Assembly: GCA_003246625.1 (NCBI GenBank)
Contig: QJZR01000002.1
Span: 62,001 to 126,000, forward strand
DNA length: 64,000 nucleotides
Source of the DNA: Alphaproteobacteria bacterium
GTDB lineage: Bacteria > Pseudomonadota > Alphaproteobacteria > Rhodospirillales > Rhodospirillaceae
Direction: 5' to 3'
Shown here: positions 45,901-53,537 of the stretch, one piece after another
How positions within the stretch are numbered: the first letter of the stretch is position 1
Layout of the letters: each line of letters starts with the position of its first letter
Position numbers and translations under genes: made by a program
Notes under the pieces: model-generated
The model's database searches: none
What the model saw: only the letters and a program-made list of their open reading frames with translations
What the model was told of the DNA's origin: nothing

Positions 45901-46141
45901 CCGCGCGTTCGTCTGCAACATCCCCAACAACGCGAACGACGTGACGGTGGCGCGCGCCATCATCGGCATGGCGCGGAACCTGGAACTGAGCCTGGTCGCC
46001 GAGGGCGTGGAAACCGCCGAACAGGCGCGCTTCCTGCGCGAGCACGGCTGCGACGTGGCGCAGGGCTACTTCTACAGCCGGCCGGTGCCACTGGCGGCGT
46101 TCCGCCGCATGCTCGTCGAGGGCGTGCGGCAGCCGAACTGA
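42950..46141 (+). CDS. response regulator with PAS, degenerate GGDEF and EAL domains (probable c-di-GMP phosphodiesterase)
   Basis: 1063 residues (ATG 42974 is an alternative). Order: receiver domain (about 28-150; phosphoacceptor Asp 86 in VILDLGLPDG), a PAS-like region, a coiled stretch, two PAS domains (the last from NVADAVVVVDEDGRIETLN), GGDEF domain (about 630-790) and EAL domain (about 810-1055). The cyclase loop reads ARLSADEFIAL instead of RLGGDEF, so cyclase activity is unlikely. The EAL side keeps GAEALIRWF, NLSAVQF, ELTESAL, IDDFGSGYSS and EGVETAEQ, consistent with an active phosphodiesterase. Preceded by a 157-base AT-richer spacer. No partner histidine kinase adjoins. Confidence 0.88.
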   Translation: MFSDICRKMPEPTAVNPCLAKLDKEEMPAPGARYVLLVEDDALHARLAQMFLSDGGGAVAAVDHAETLASALDRLSSTEYDAVILDLGLPDGQGLEVLSSVLVAAAGAPVLVVTADDHEGLAVEAVRLGAQDFLIKGRFTRQQLRGAVIYAMERKRRLRDGVAEGLLESVLAATQNAILALRPEGERDDRFWRVVVANPVCEGLFGRSLREIEGARLDAVLIRNHYAEIEAVLSSVLERGAVHQHQLCLQIGKDMRWLLMDAVPCGEVVALTLTDVTPMKAREDELVAAQKLAQSALDDKVGLLLAMGQKVPGALQRILSRLDDAAEFLVETPETERLKFNLAGARAEAATLSSDVDALVNLRQSAGFAYVGENYLSVLEISPDLSAVVRAGDGAILFLNGIGRQILELPPNGDLSGRSFCDFVPADYAVLFEDGMSALRGEAARVPMHLERADGHLVDVELLVMDCPNVGIEAWAGQDTVLVSAVDTTRRNRASRRIIAREEQLRKIMDNVADAVVVVDEDGRIETLNHSTEVAFGLPMRDLVGAGVGRLLGPAEGRDGRPMTGLEAFLGGGVPARVSGWRRHLGRRADGDLFPIEIAVRDLNLGERHLFIGLIRDISERVAYEENILYMATHDLLTTLDNRTHFHDELGVVLAKAKQANARFGVMFFDLDHFKAINDSFGHLVGDRILSVFAKRLQSCLGNRARLLARLSADEFIALVENSGGPAELMPLAHQVCEVTKKPVVVDNHYIRVSCCIGIAEYPDAGPYAEDLIRGAEFAVRTAKGQGRDTVQVYDEALSASLVYRQRLETALTTALDSDEFQVYYQPKVDLKTGEVTGAEALIRWFHPELGLISPTDFIPLAEGTGQIRDIGEWVLRQVCRDQADWLITGARPVPVAVNLSAVQFRDVNLDATLRRILEEYDLPASLLELELTESALVEDIDQTVDILTRLKALGLSIAIDDFGSGYSSFGYLTRFPIDCLKIDRAFVCNIPNNANDVTVARAIIGMARNLELSLVAEGVETAEQARFLREHGCDVAQGYFYSRPVPLAAFRRMLVEGVRQPN

Positions 46142-46233
46142 CCCGGATTCTCTTGAGCTTTGCCCGGTTTTGACGCATTTTCATCGGTTCCCGGAAGTTC
46201 CCGGGCGATGTGTCAACGAAAGGCGGCAGGCTG

Positions 46234-47820
46234 ATGAGCGGCAATCGCGTCTATCTTTACGACAGCACCTTGCGCGACGGGGCGCAGACCCAGGGCGTGG
46301 ACTTCACGGCTGCCGACAAGATTGCGATCGCCACCGAACTCGACCGTCTGGGCATCGATTATGTCGAGGGCGGCTGGCCGGGCGCCAACGCCACCGACGA
46401 CCAGTTCTTCGCCGCGCCGCCCGCCATGTCGCGGGCGCGGCTGACCGCTTTCGGCATGACCCGCCGCGCCGGGCGCAGCGCCGCCAACGACGCCGGGCTG
46501 CAAGCGCTGCTGACCACCCGGGCGCGGGTGGTGACCCTGGTCGGCAAGACCTGGGCGCATCAGGTGCGGGTCGCCCTGGGGGCCGAGGCGGACGAGAACC
46601 TGCGGATGATCGCCGACAGCATCGCCGAGGCCCTGACCCGCGTCGACGAGGTGATGTTCGACGCCGAGCATTTCTTCGACGGCTACAAGGCCGATCCCGC
46701 CTATGCGCTGTCCTGCGTCGAGACCGCCTATCGCGCCGGGGCGCGTTGGGTGGTGCTGTGCGACACCAACGGCGGCACCCTGCCGCACGAGGTGGGCGAG
46801 ATCGTTTCCGAGGTGGCGAAGCGCATCCCCGGCGACCATCTGGGCATCCACTGCCACAACGACACCGAGAACGCGGTGGCCAACTCGCTGACCGCGGTGC
46901 AGGCCGGGGTGCGTCAGGTGCAGGGCACCCTGAACGGCCTGGGCGAACGCTGCGGCAACGCCAACCTGGTGTCGCTGATTCCCACCCTGGTCCTGAAGAT
47001 GGGGATGGAAACCGGCGTCACCGAGGCGGGCCTGCGCCACCTGAAGACGGTGTCGCACATGCTGGACGAGCGCCTCAACCGCGCCCCCAACCGCCACGCG
47101 CCCTATGTCGGCGCATCCGCCTTCGCGCACAAGGGCGGGCTGCATGCCTCGGCGGTGGCGAAGGACCCCTCCTGCTACGAGCACATCGATCCCGAGCGGG
47201 TCGGCAACATGCGCCGCGTGGTGATCTCGGACCAGTCGGGGCGGTCCAACATCCTGGCCCGCCTGGCCGAGGCGGGGATCGTGGTGGACCCCGACGATCC
47301 GCGGGTCAACGCCCTGCTTGCCGAGGTCAAGGACAAGGAGGCGGACGGCCTGACCTTCGACGGCGCCGACGCCAGCTTCGAGCTGTTCGCCCGCCGTTTC
47401 CTCGACGGCGTGCCGGAATTCTTCCAGGTGCATTCCTTCCGCGTCATCGACGAACGCCGCTACAACGCCAAGGGCGAGCTGGTCCACGTTTCCGAGGCGA
47501 CGGCGCGCATCCTGGTCAACGACGGCTACTTCATGGAGGCGGGGGAGGGCCACGGCCCGGTCAACGCGCTCGACGCCGCGTTGCGCAAGGTGCTGGTTCC
47601 GGCCTTCCCGCTGCTGGTGCGGCTGGCCCTGGTCGACTACAAGGTGCGCATCCTGGCGCCGGAACGCGGCACCGCGGCGGTGACCCGGGTGATGATCGAA
47701 AGCAGCGACACCGCCACCGGCGTGCGCTGGACCACGGTGGGCATCTCGGAAGACATCATCGACGCGTCGTTCAACGCGCTGCACGACAGCATCGTTTATT
47801 TCCTGATGAAGACCCGCTGA
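46234..47820 (+). CDS. cimA: (R)-citramalate synthase
   Basis: 528 residues from ATG 46234 (ATG 46210 is in frame but has no better ribosome site). VYLYDSTLRDGAQTQGVDFT is the DRE-TIM metallolyase start, and VVLCDTNGGTLPHEV, GIHCHNDTENAVANS, TLNGLGERCGNANL and FAHKGGLHASAV follow. The length and the GWPGAN motif separate it from 2-isopropylmalate and homocitrate synthases. The C-terminal 130 residues form the allosteric domain. It condenses pyruvate and acetyl-CoA on the threonine-independent route to isoleucine. It ends one base before the next gene. Confidence 0.92.
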   Translation: MSGNRVYLYDSTLRDGAQTQGVDFTAADKIAIATELDRLGIDYVEGGWPGANATDDQFFAAPPAMSRARLTAFGMTRRAGRSAANDAGLQALLTTRARVVTLVGKTWAHQVRVALGAEADENLRMIADSIAEALTRVDEVMFDAEHFFDGYKADPAYALSCVETAYRAGARWVVLCDTNGGTLPHEVGEIVSEVAKRIPGDHLGIHCHNDTENAVANSLTAVQAGVRQVQGTLNGLGERCGNANLVSLIPTLVLKMGMETGVTEAGLRHLKTVSHMLDERLNRAPNRHAPYVGASAFAHKGGLHASAVAKDPSCYEHIDPERVGNMRRVVISDQSGRSNILARLAEAGIVVDPDDPRVNALLAEVKDKEADGLTFDGADASFELFARRFLDGVPEFFQVHSFRVIDERRYNAKGELVHVSEATARILVNDGYFMEAGEGHGPVNALDAALRKVLVPAFPLLVRLALVDYKVRILAPERGTAAVTRVMIESSDTATGVRWTTVGISEDIIDASFNALHDSIVYFLMKTR

Positions 47821-47821
47821 C

Positions 47822-49294
47822 ATGGCTGGAACCGACCCCACGCGCCTGCCGCCCGACACGGTGACCGGCGCGCCCGCCCCCCTGATCGTCCTGTCGCACC
47901 CGCAACTGGCGGAAAACGTCGGCATGGTGGCGCGCGCCATGCTCAACTGCGGCCTGGTCGACATGCGTCTGGTCGAGCCGCAGGAACCCCACCTGGAGGG
48001 GCGCGCCATCGCCGCCGCCTCGGGGGCCGACGTGGTGCTGCACCGGGCGGAGGTGTTCGCCTCCACCCGCGAGGCGGTGGCCGACGCCAACTGGGTTCTG
48101 GCGACCACGGCGCGCCGCCGTGGCCAGGTCAAGCCGGTGATGACGCCGAAGCACGCGGCGGCGGAAATGCGGGCGCGGATCGCCGCCGGACAGAAGGTCG
48201 CGGTGCTGTTCGGGCGGGAGCGTACCGGCCTCGACAACGACGAGGTGTCGATCGCCGACGCGGTGTGCGAGGTGCCGCTCAATCCGGCGTACTGTTCGCT
48301 CAACCTGGCGCAGGCGGTGCTGCTGGTCGGTTACGAGTGGTTCCAGGCGGGCAGCGACGCGCCCCCCTGCGAAATGGTGATGAACGAGACCCTGCCCGCC
48401 GCCAAGGACGAGGTTCTCAACTTCTATGCCCACCTGGAGCGGGAACTGGAGCTGTGCGGTTTCTTAAGGGCGGAGGACAAGCGCCCCAGCATGGTGCGCA
48501 ACATCCGCTCGCTGTTCAACCGCGCCCAGTTGACCGAACAGGACGTGCGCACCCTGCACGGCATGGTCGCCGAACTGGCGCACGGCTCGCTGCGCCGCGC
48601 CCGCAAGCTGGGCATCCCGGTGGACAAGCTGCATGCCGAGCCGATGCCGCTGTACACCTCGGCGCCGATCTTCGATTCCGCCTTCGCCGACAAGCTGACC
48701 GAACTGTTCGTCTGGCGGCGCGACGTGCGCCGCTTTACCGCCGAGCCGGTCACCGAAACCGCGGTGACGGAACTGCTGGAACAGGCCTGTCTGGCGCCCT
48801 CGGTCGGCAACAGCCAACCCTGGCGCTTCGTCCTGGTCGAGGATACGGCGCGCCGCGCGGCGGTGCGCGCCGCCTTCGCCGCCGCCAACGCCGAGGCGTT
48901 GGCCGGCTATTCCGGCGAGAAGGCGCAACTCTACGCCTCGCTCAAGCTGGCGGGGCTCGACCGCGCGCCGGTGCAGATCGCCGTCTTCGCCGATCCCGAT
49001 CCGGCGGAAGGCCACGGCCTGGGCCGCCGCACCATGCCGCAGACGCTGCAATACTCGGTGGTCGCGGCGATTCAGAATCTGTGGCTGGCGGCTCGCGCCC
49101 GCGGCCTCGGCCTGGGGATGATCTCGATCGTCGATCCCGCCGAGGTCCGCCGCGTCTGCGAGGTGCCCGAGGCCTGGGACCTGGTGGCGTATCTGTGCCT
49201 CGGCCACCCGGAAGAGGAACACGCCGATCCCGAGCTGGTACGCGCCGGTTGGCAGGACCGCATCCCGATGGACCGCGTGGTGTTCCGGCGCTAG
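47822..49294 (+). CDS. fusion of TrmJ-type tRNA methyltransferase and BluB-type nitroreductase
   Basis: 490 residues in one open frame. Residues 1 to about 255 are a SPOUT methyltransferase: LSHPQLAENVGMVARAM, VLFGRERTGLDNDEV and PLNPAYCSLNLAQAVLLVGY are the three family motifs, and DVRTLHGMV matches the TrmJ C-terminal helix (2'-O-methylation at tRNA position 32). Residues from about 290 to 490 are a flavin nitroreductase fold closest to BluB: RRDVRRFTAEPV, APSVGNSQPWRFVLV, MPQTLQYSVVAAIQNLWLAA, GLGMISIVDP. BluB makes 5,6-dimethylbenzimidazole, the lower ligand of vitamin B12, from FMNH2. The join at about 255-290 has no stop or frameshift. No cobalamin genes adjoin. Confidence 0.85.
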   Translation: MAGTDPTRLPPDTVTGAPAPLIVLSHPQLAENVGMVARAMLNCGLVDMRLVEPQEPHLEGRAIAAASGADVVLHRAEVFASTREAVADANWVLATTARRRGQVKPVMTPKHAAAEMRARIAAGQKVAVLFGRERTGLDNDEVSIADAVCEVPLNPAYCSLNLAQAVLLVGYEWFQAGSDAPPCEMVMNETLPAAKDEVLNFYAHLERELELCGFLRAEDKRPSMVRNIRSLFNRAQLTEQDVRTLHGMVAELAHGSLRRARKLGIPVDKLHAEPMPLYTSAPIFDSAFADKLTELFVWRRDVRRFTAEPVTETAVTELLEQACLAPSVGNSQPWRFVLVEDTARRAAVRAAFAAANAEALAGYSGEKAQLYASLKLAGLDRAPVQIAVFADPDPAEGHGLGRRTMPQTLQYSVVAAIQNLWLAARARGLGLGMISIVDPAEVRRVCEVPEAWDLVAYLCLGHPEEEHADPELVRAGWQDRIPMDRVVFRR

Positions 49295-49312
49295 AGTTCA
49301 ACGACTTTGCGA

Positions 49313-49448
49313 GGGGGCCGAGGCCCCGCGCGCGCCTCATGACTTTTGGTTTTTGCGCGAAGCGCTATACCGCCGCCTCGCGGCAAAACCGAAGGGAGGT
49401 CCGGAGGGCCTGCGGTCCTCCGGGCGGGGTGCGGGGCGGCGGCCCCGC
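49313..49448. repeat. dispersed imperfect-palindrome (MITE-like) element, copy C
   Basis: Left hairpin GGGGCCGAGGCCCC, then TTTTGGTTTTTGCGCGAAGC; right side CGGCAAAACCGAAGGGAGGT, CCGGAGGGCCTGCGGTCCTCCGG and GGGGCGGCGGCCCC. Same order of parts as copies A and B. It fills the space between the TrmJ-BluB gene and crcB and ends 17 bases before the crcB start. Confidence 0.7.
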
Positions 49449-49465
49449 GTCGAGGGAAGGAAGCG

Positions 49466-49849
49466 ATGGTCTATCTGTTGGTCGCGATGGGCAGCGCGTT
49501 GGGCGGGGTTCTGCGGTACTGGCTGTCCGGTCTGGTCGCGGGCTGGGTGGGGCAGACCTTCCCCTGGGGGACCCTGGCGGTCAACGTCGTGGGATCGTTC
49601 GTCATCGTCCTTTTCGCCACCCTGACCGCCGCCGACGCCCGCCTCTACGTGCCCGGCGAATGGCGGCAGTTCTTCATGGTCGGCGTCTGCGGCGGCTTCA
49701 CCACCTTTTCCTCGTTCAGCATGCAGACCCTGGCCCTGGCCCAAGGCGGCGAGTGGGCGGGCGTCGGGCTGAACGTCGCCCTGTCGGTCGGTTTGTGCCT
49801 GGTCGGCGCCTGGCTGGGCGCAGTGACCGGGCACGCGCTCAACGCTTGA
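49466..49849 (+). CDS. crcB: fluoride exporter CrcB (Fluc)
   Basis: 127 residues from ATG 49466, with GGAAGGAAG upstream; the frame runs back into repeat copy C and that part is excluded. Four hydrophobic helices. GGVLRYWLSG, PWGTLAVNVVGSF and CGGFTTFSSFSMQT are the Fluc signature: the Asn and the FTTFS phenylalanine line form the fluoride path. Works as a dimer in the inner membrane. No fluoride riboswitch is visible upstream; the repeat occupies the place. DUF190 follows after 12 bases. Confidence 0.93.
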   Translation: MVYLLVAMGSALGGVLRYWLSGLVAGWVGQTFPWGTLAVNVVGSFVIVLFATLTAADARLYVPGEWRQFFMVGVCGGFTTFSSFSMQTLALAQGGEWAGVGLNVALSVGLCLVGAWLGAVTGHALNA

Positions 49850-49861
49850 AGGAGGTCCGTC

Positions 49862-50212
49862 ATGACCCTGCCCAACGCGGCGCTGCTGTTGCGCATCTAT
49901 CTCGGCGAGGCGGAACGCGACGAGGCCGCGCCGCTGTTCGAAAGCCTGGTGCTGAAGGCGCGGGAGATGGGGCTGGCGGGCGCCACGGTGCTGCGCGGGC
50001 CGATGGGCTTCGGCCATTCGGGGGAAATCCATACCGCGAAGATTCTCGACCTGTCGTCGAACCTGCCGCTGGTGGTGGAAATCGTCGACGTGCGGGAAAA
50101 GATCGACGCCTACCTCGACGCGGTGCGGGAAAAGCTGGTCAGCACCCTGGTCACCCTGGAAAAGGTGCGGGTGCTGCAATACGGCAAGACCCGCCACGAG
50201 GTGGACGTGTGA
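49862..50212 (+). CDS. DUF190 family protein
   Basis: 116 residues. LLRIYLGEAERDEAAPLFES, LAGATVLRGPMGFGHSGEIH and LPLVVEIVDVREKIDAYL define DUF190, a small PII-like fold that very often lies beside crcB. Its role is not established; a regulator or accessory of fluoride export is the usual suggestion. The start has GAAGGAGG. The stop overlaps the following MFS start (GTGA). Confidence 0.88.
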   Translation: MTLPNAALLLRIYLGEAERDEAAPLFESLVLKAREMGLAGATVLRGPMGFGHSGEIHTAKILDLSSNLPLVVEIVDVREKIDAYLDAVREKLVSTLVTLEKVRVLQYGKTRHEVDV

Positions 50213-51390
50213 GCGAGAAGGCTTCCCCCTCGGCGGGCACGGCGGTGCCGAAGGGGGTGTGGACGCTGGGCCTGGTCAGCCTGCTGATGGATACCTCGTC
50301 GGAGATGATCCACAGCCTGCTGCCGGTGTTCCTGGTTTCCGTGCTTGGCGTCGGCGCGCTTTCGGTGGGCGTGATCGAGGGCGTGGCCGAGGCCACCGCC
50401 GCGATCACCAAGGTCTTCTCGGGGGCGCTGAGCGACCGCATCGGGCGGCGCAAACCCCTGGTCCTTTTCGGTTACGGTCTCGCCGCGCTGAGCAAGCCGG
50501 TTTTCGCCCTGGCGCCGTCCTTCGCCTGGGTGGTGGGGGCGCGCTTCGTCGACCGCGTGGGCAAGGGGGTGCGCGGCGCGCCGCGCGACGCGCTGGTCGC
50601 CGACCTGACGCCGCCGCGTCTGCTCGGCGCCGCCTTCGGCCTGCGTCAGACCCTCGACACCGTGGGGGCGTTCGCCGGACCGGCGATCGCCGTCCTGGCG
50701 ATGTGGGCCTCCGCCGACGATTACCGGCTGGTGTTCTGGATCGCCTCGGTTCCGGCGGCGCTGGCGGTCCTGTTGATCGCGGTCGGCGTCAGGGAGCCCG
50801 AAACCCATCGGGCCGCGTCGGCGAAACGGATATCCTGGCGGCAGGCGGCGCATCTGCCGTCCGCCTTTTGGGCGGTGACCGGGGTGGCGGCCCTGATGAC
50901 CCTGGCGCGCTTCAGCGAGGCCTTCCTGCTGTTGCGGGCGCAGTCCGTCGGTCTGGCGGACGCCCTGGTCCCGGCCGTCTTCATCGCGATGAATCTGGTT
51001 TACGCCGGCAGCGCCTATCCGGTGGGGCGCCTGTCCGACCGGCTGGGGCGGCGCGGCCTTCTGCTCGCCGGGTTCGCCGTCCTGATCGCCGCCGATCTGG
51101 CGCTGGCGGCGGCGCAAACGGTTCCGGCGGTACTCGGCGGGGTGGCGCTGTGGGGCCTGCACATGGGAATGACGCAGGGGCTGCTGTCGGCGATGGTGGC
51201 GGATGCCGCCCCCGCCGAACGGCGCGGCACCGCCTTCGGCGTCTTCAATCTGGTGTCCGGCGTGGCGGTGCTGCTGGCCAGCGTCGTCGCGGGCGGATTG
51301 TGGAACTTCGTCGGCCCGCAGGCGACCTTCGTGGCGGGGGCGGCGTTCACCGGCTGCGCCCTTCTGGCGGCAATTCCCTTGCGCCGATGA
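50209..51390 (+). CDS. MFS transporter
   Basis: 393 residues from GTG 50209, overlapping the DUF190 stop by four bases. Twelve hydrophobic segments. The MFS loop 2-3 motif reads GALSDRIGRRKPLV, and its counterpart in the second half is GRLSDRLGRRGLL. SLLMDTSSEMIHSLLPVFLV and RFVDRVGKGVRGAPRDALVA place it in the subfamily annotated as 'MFS transporter, FSR/YfkF-like'. Substrate unknown. Coupling to crcB-DUF190 suggests a shared transcript, not necessarily a shared substrate. Confidence 0.85.
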   Translation: MSEKASPSAGTAVPKGVWTLGLVSLLMDTSSEMIHSLLPVFLVSVLGVGALSVGVIEGVAEATAAITKVFSGALSDRIGRRKPLVLFGYGLAALSKPVFALAPSFAWVVGARFVDRVGKGVRGAPRDALVADLTPPRLLGAAFGLRQTLDTVGAFAGPAIAVLAMWASADDYRLVFWIASVPAALAVLLIAVGVREPETHRAASAKRISWRQAAHLPSAFWAVTGVAALMTLARFSEAFLLLRAQSVGLADALVPAVFIAMNLVYAGSAYPVGRLSDRLGRRGLLLAGFAVLIAADLALAAAQTVPAVLGGVALWGLHMGMTQGLLSAMVADAAPAERRGTAFGVFNLVSGVAVLLASVVAGGLWNFVGPQATFVAGAAFTGCALLAAIPLRR

Positions 51391-51459
51391 TTGGCTTGTT
51401 CCTTGCTTGGTTCGTCATGCGGCGGTTTTCGTGCCGTGTTGCCGACAAAGGGGGACATC

Positions 51460-52245
51460 TTGCGGAACAACAAACTGGTGGTTTTCGGTGGTGGTGCCGC
51501 GATCGGCGCCCTGGGCGGCCTGATCGGCCTGGGCGGCGCGGAATTCCGCCTGCCCTTGTTGATCGGCGCGTTCCGCTTCGCGGCGCTGGAAGCGGTGATC
51601 CTCAACAAGGCGACCAGTCTGGTCGTCGTCGGCGCGGCCCTGCTGTTCCGCACGCGCGCCATCTCCGTCGAGGCGATGGCCTCCCATTGGGGGATCATTC
51701 TCAATCTGCTGGCCGGCAGCCTGCTGGGGGCCTGGTTCGGAGCGGGCTGGGCGGTGCGCCTGCGGTCGGCGACCCTGCACCGGGTGATCGCCCTGTTGCT
51801 GCTGTTCATCGCCGGGGTTCTGCTGCTTGGACATGACGCGGAATTTTCCGGTCGGGCGGTTCTGCCGGGGGTGTGGCTGATGGCGGCGGGCGGCGCGGCG
51901 GGGTTCGCCATCGGCGTGGTCGCCGCGTTGCTGGGCGTGGCGGGGGGCGAGTTGCTGATCCCGACGCTGGTGCTGCTGTTCGGCCTGGACGTCAAATTGG
52001 CGGGCAGCCTGTCGTTGGCGATCAGCCTGCCGACCATGCTCGTGGGGTTCGCGCGGTACAGCCGCGACGACAGTTTCGCCGTGCTGGGCCGCAACCGGGC
52101 CTTTCTGTGGATCATGGCGGCGGGGTCGATCATGGGCGCGATGATCGGCGGATTTCTGCTTGGCGCGGTGCCGAGCGCCGTCCTGTTGCCGCTTCTTGCC
52201 GGGTTGCTTGTCCTTTCGTCCGTCAAGGTCTGGCGGCACGGCTAG
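51460..52245 (+). CDS. TauE/SafE (TSUP) family membrane protein
   Basis: 261 residues if translation starts at TTG 51460, which has AAAGGGGGA upstream; the frame is open to 51391 without a better start. Seven or eight hydrophobic segments. GALGGLIGLGGAEFRLPLLI and its repeat GVVAALLGVAGGELLIPTLV are the paired half-motifs of the TSUP family, which exports sulfite, sulfoacetate or related organic anions. No sulfur genes adjoin, so the substrate is open. Its promoter may be the short gap after the MFS gene, or it may be read through. Confidence 0.85.
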   Translation: MRNNKLVVFGGGAAIGALGGLIGLGGAEFRLPLLIGAFRFAALEAVILNKATSLVVVGAALLFRTRAISVEAMASHWGIILNLLAGSLLGAWFGAGWAVRLRSATLHRVIALLLLFIAGVLLLGHDAEFSGRAVLPGVWLMAAGGAAGFAIGVVAALLGVAGGELLIPTLVLLFGLDVKLAGSLSLAISLPTMLVGFARYSRDDSFAVLGRNRAFLWIMAAGSIMGAMIGGFLLGAVPSAVLLPLLAGLLVLSSVKVWRHG

Positions 52246-52273
52246 GGCGCGGCGACAGATCCGCGCCTTTCGC

Positions 52274-52301
52274 TTGACATCCGGGCAATCGCCGCTATTT
52301 T
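52274..52301 (+). promoter_or_regulatory. sigma-70 type promoter of rpsD
   Basis: TTGACA (52274-52279), 16 bases, TATTTT (52296-52301). Perfect -35 and fair -10, about 117 bases before the rpsD start in a gap with no other gene. The best promoter match in the window. Confidence 0.65.
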
Positions 52302-52417
52302 TGGCGGCCTCACTTCCGGGAACGCGGACCGGCGGCGCGTATGCGTGCGTTTCGGCCCCGTCGGCGGCGACGCCGACCTACCGGGACAACAAAACCGAGA
52401 ACACGTAAGGACATAAA

Positions 52418-53032
52418 ATGTCGAAACGTCATGCCTGTAAGCATAAAATTGACCGCCGCTTGGGCGTCAATCTGTGGGGCCGCGGCAAAAGCCCGGTCAA
52501 CAAGCGCGAGTACGGCCCGGGCCAGCACGGTCAGCGCCGCCGCAAGCCCACCGACTTCGGCACCCAGCTGATGGCGAAGCAGAAGCTGAAGGGCTACTAC
52601 GCCAACATTTCGGAACGTCAGTTCCGCCGCTATTACGAGGAAGCCTCCCGCCGTACCGGCGACACCGGCGAGAACCTGATCGGCCTGCTGGAAGGCCGTC
52701 TGGACGCCGTCGTCTATCGCATGAAGTTCGTGCCGACGATGTTCGCCTCCCGTCAGGTGATCAACCACGGCCACGTCAAGGTCAACGGCCGCCGCGTCAA
52801 CGTCGGTTCCTATCAGGTGCGGGTCGGCGACCTGGTGGAAATCCGCGACGCGTCGAAGCAGATGGCCCTGATCCTGGAAGCCATGGAATCCGGCGAGCGG
52901 GATATTCCCGACTACATCGACGTCGACCACAAGGCGATGAAGGGCTCCTTCGTCCGCGTGCCGAAGCTGGCCGACGTGCCCTATCCGGTTTCGATGGAAC
53001 CCAATCTGGTGGTCGAATTCTACAGCCGGTAA
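52418..53032 (+). CDS. rpsD: 30S ribosomal protein S4
   Basis: 204 residues, standard length. Begins [20 protein letters not shown] and has the S4 RNA-binding domain at about 95-155 ([40 protein letters not shown]). Binds 16S rRNA early in small-subunit assembly and can act as a translational repressor of its own operon in some bacteria. It stands alone here, away from the alpha operon, as is usual in alphaproteobacteria. Own promoter (52274) and terminator (53060). ATG 52418 follows AAGGAC. Confidence 0.97.
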   Translation: MSKRHACKHKIDRRLGVNLWGRGKSPVNKREYGPGQHGQRRRKPTDFGTQLMAKQKLKGYYANISERQFRRYYEEASRRTGDTGENLIGLLEGRLDAVVYRMKFVPTMFASRQVINHGHVKVNGRRVNVGSYQVRVGDLVEIRDASKQMALILEAMESGERDIPDYIDVDHKAMKGSFVRVPKLADVPYPVSMEPNLVVEFYSR

Positions 53033-53059
53033 TCGGCGCCCTCGACCCGAAGACGACGA

Positions 53060-53093
53060 AACGCGCGGCCATCGGCCGCGCGTTTTGCTTTTG
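53060..53093 (+). terminator. rho-independent terminator of rpsD, possibly bidirectional
   Basis: AACGCGCGGCC (53060-53070), loop ATC, GGCCGCGCGTT (53074-53084), then a T-rich run (TTGCTTTT). Perfect 11-base-pair stem, 27 bases after the rpsD stop. It could also end the converging tail-collar gene, though the T run on that strand is poorer. Confidence 0.85.
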
Positions 53094-53098
53094 TGCCG

Positions 53099-53335
53099 TC
53101 AGTCGCGGGACGGGAAAAGACCCTCGACGCAGATGACGTAGAGCCCGACCGGGGCGGACAGTTTGGGCAGGGCGAACGTCCCCTGCCGATAGTCGCCGCC
53201 GAAGGCGTTGCCGATGATCGCGAACAGGGTCGAGTGTTTGTCGACCGGCAACGTGGCGCCGTTGCAGGCCAAATATCCGCGCGGCACGTAGTTTCCCGCG
53301 AACAGTTTGATCGTGCCGATCAGTTCTTCGTCCAT
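53099..53335 (-). CDS. short phage tail-collar domain protein (Mdp-like)
   Basis: 78 residues from ATG 53335 with GGAGGA upstream; the frame is open further but the added residues are not collar-like. IGTIKLFAGNYVPRGYLACN, then GATLPVDKHSTLFAIIG and GGDYRQGTFALPKL, is the tail-collar domain (PF07484) of microcystin-dependent proteins. Usual members have about 170 residues with more sequence after the collar; this one stops soon after it, so it is a minimal version. No phage genes are near. Function unknown. Confidence 0.75.
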   Translation of the reverse strand: MDEELIGTIKLFAGNYVPRGYLACNGATLPVDKHSTLFAIIGNAFGGDYRQGTFALPKLSAPVGLYVICVEGLFPSRD

Positions 53336-53537
53336 GGCGGTTTCCTCCGTCGGTGGTGTGGGTCGCTCCCAGAGTAGGAGAATTGCCGGGGAATGCAATT
53401 CCTGGTGATCTTTCGGCCGAAGCGAAGCGCCCTTGACGGGAACCGCGCATACGGCGGGAAAAGTGATTGCGGACACTTGCATTTTCCCCGGCGCGGGAGG
53501 ATGTATTGCAAAACCCGTTTGTCACAAGGCAGACATC

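Noticed and set aside
42896-46045. 1049-codon minus-strand open frame opposite the GGDEF-EAL gene
   Set aside because: Antisense shadow of a gene with clear domains.
49295-49465. Fluoride riboswitch before crcB
   Set aside because: I cannot find the conserved crcB-motif bases; the gap consists of repeat copy C.
48265-50208. Long upstream extension of the MFS gene
   Set aside because: It lies antiphase over the TrmJ-BluB, crcB and DUF190 genes; GTG 50209 overlapping the DUF190 stop fits better.
53099-53335. Prophage remnant
   Set aside because: Only a short tail-collar domain is present, of the Mdp type also found on chromosomes, with no integrase, attachment site or other phage gene.
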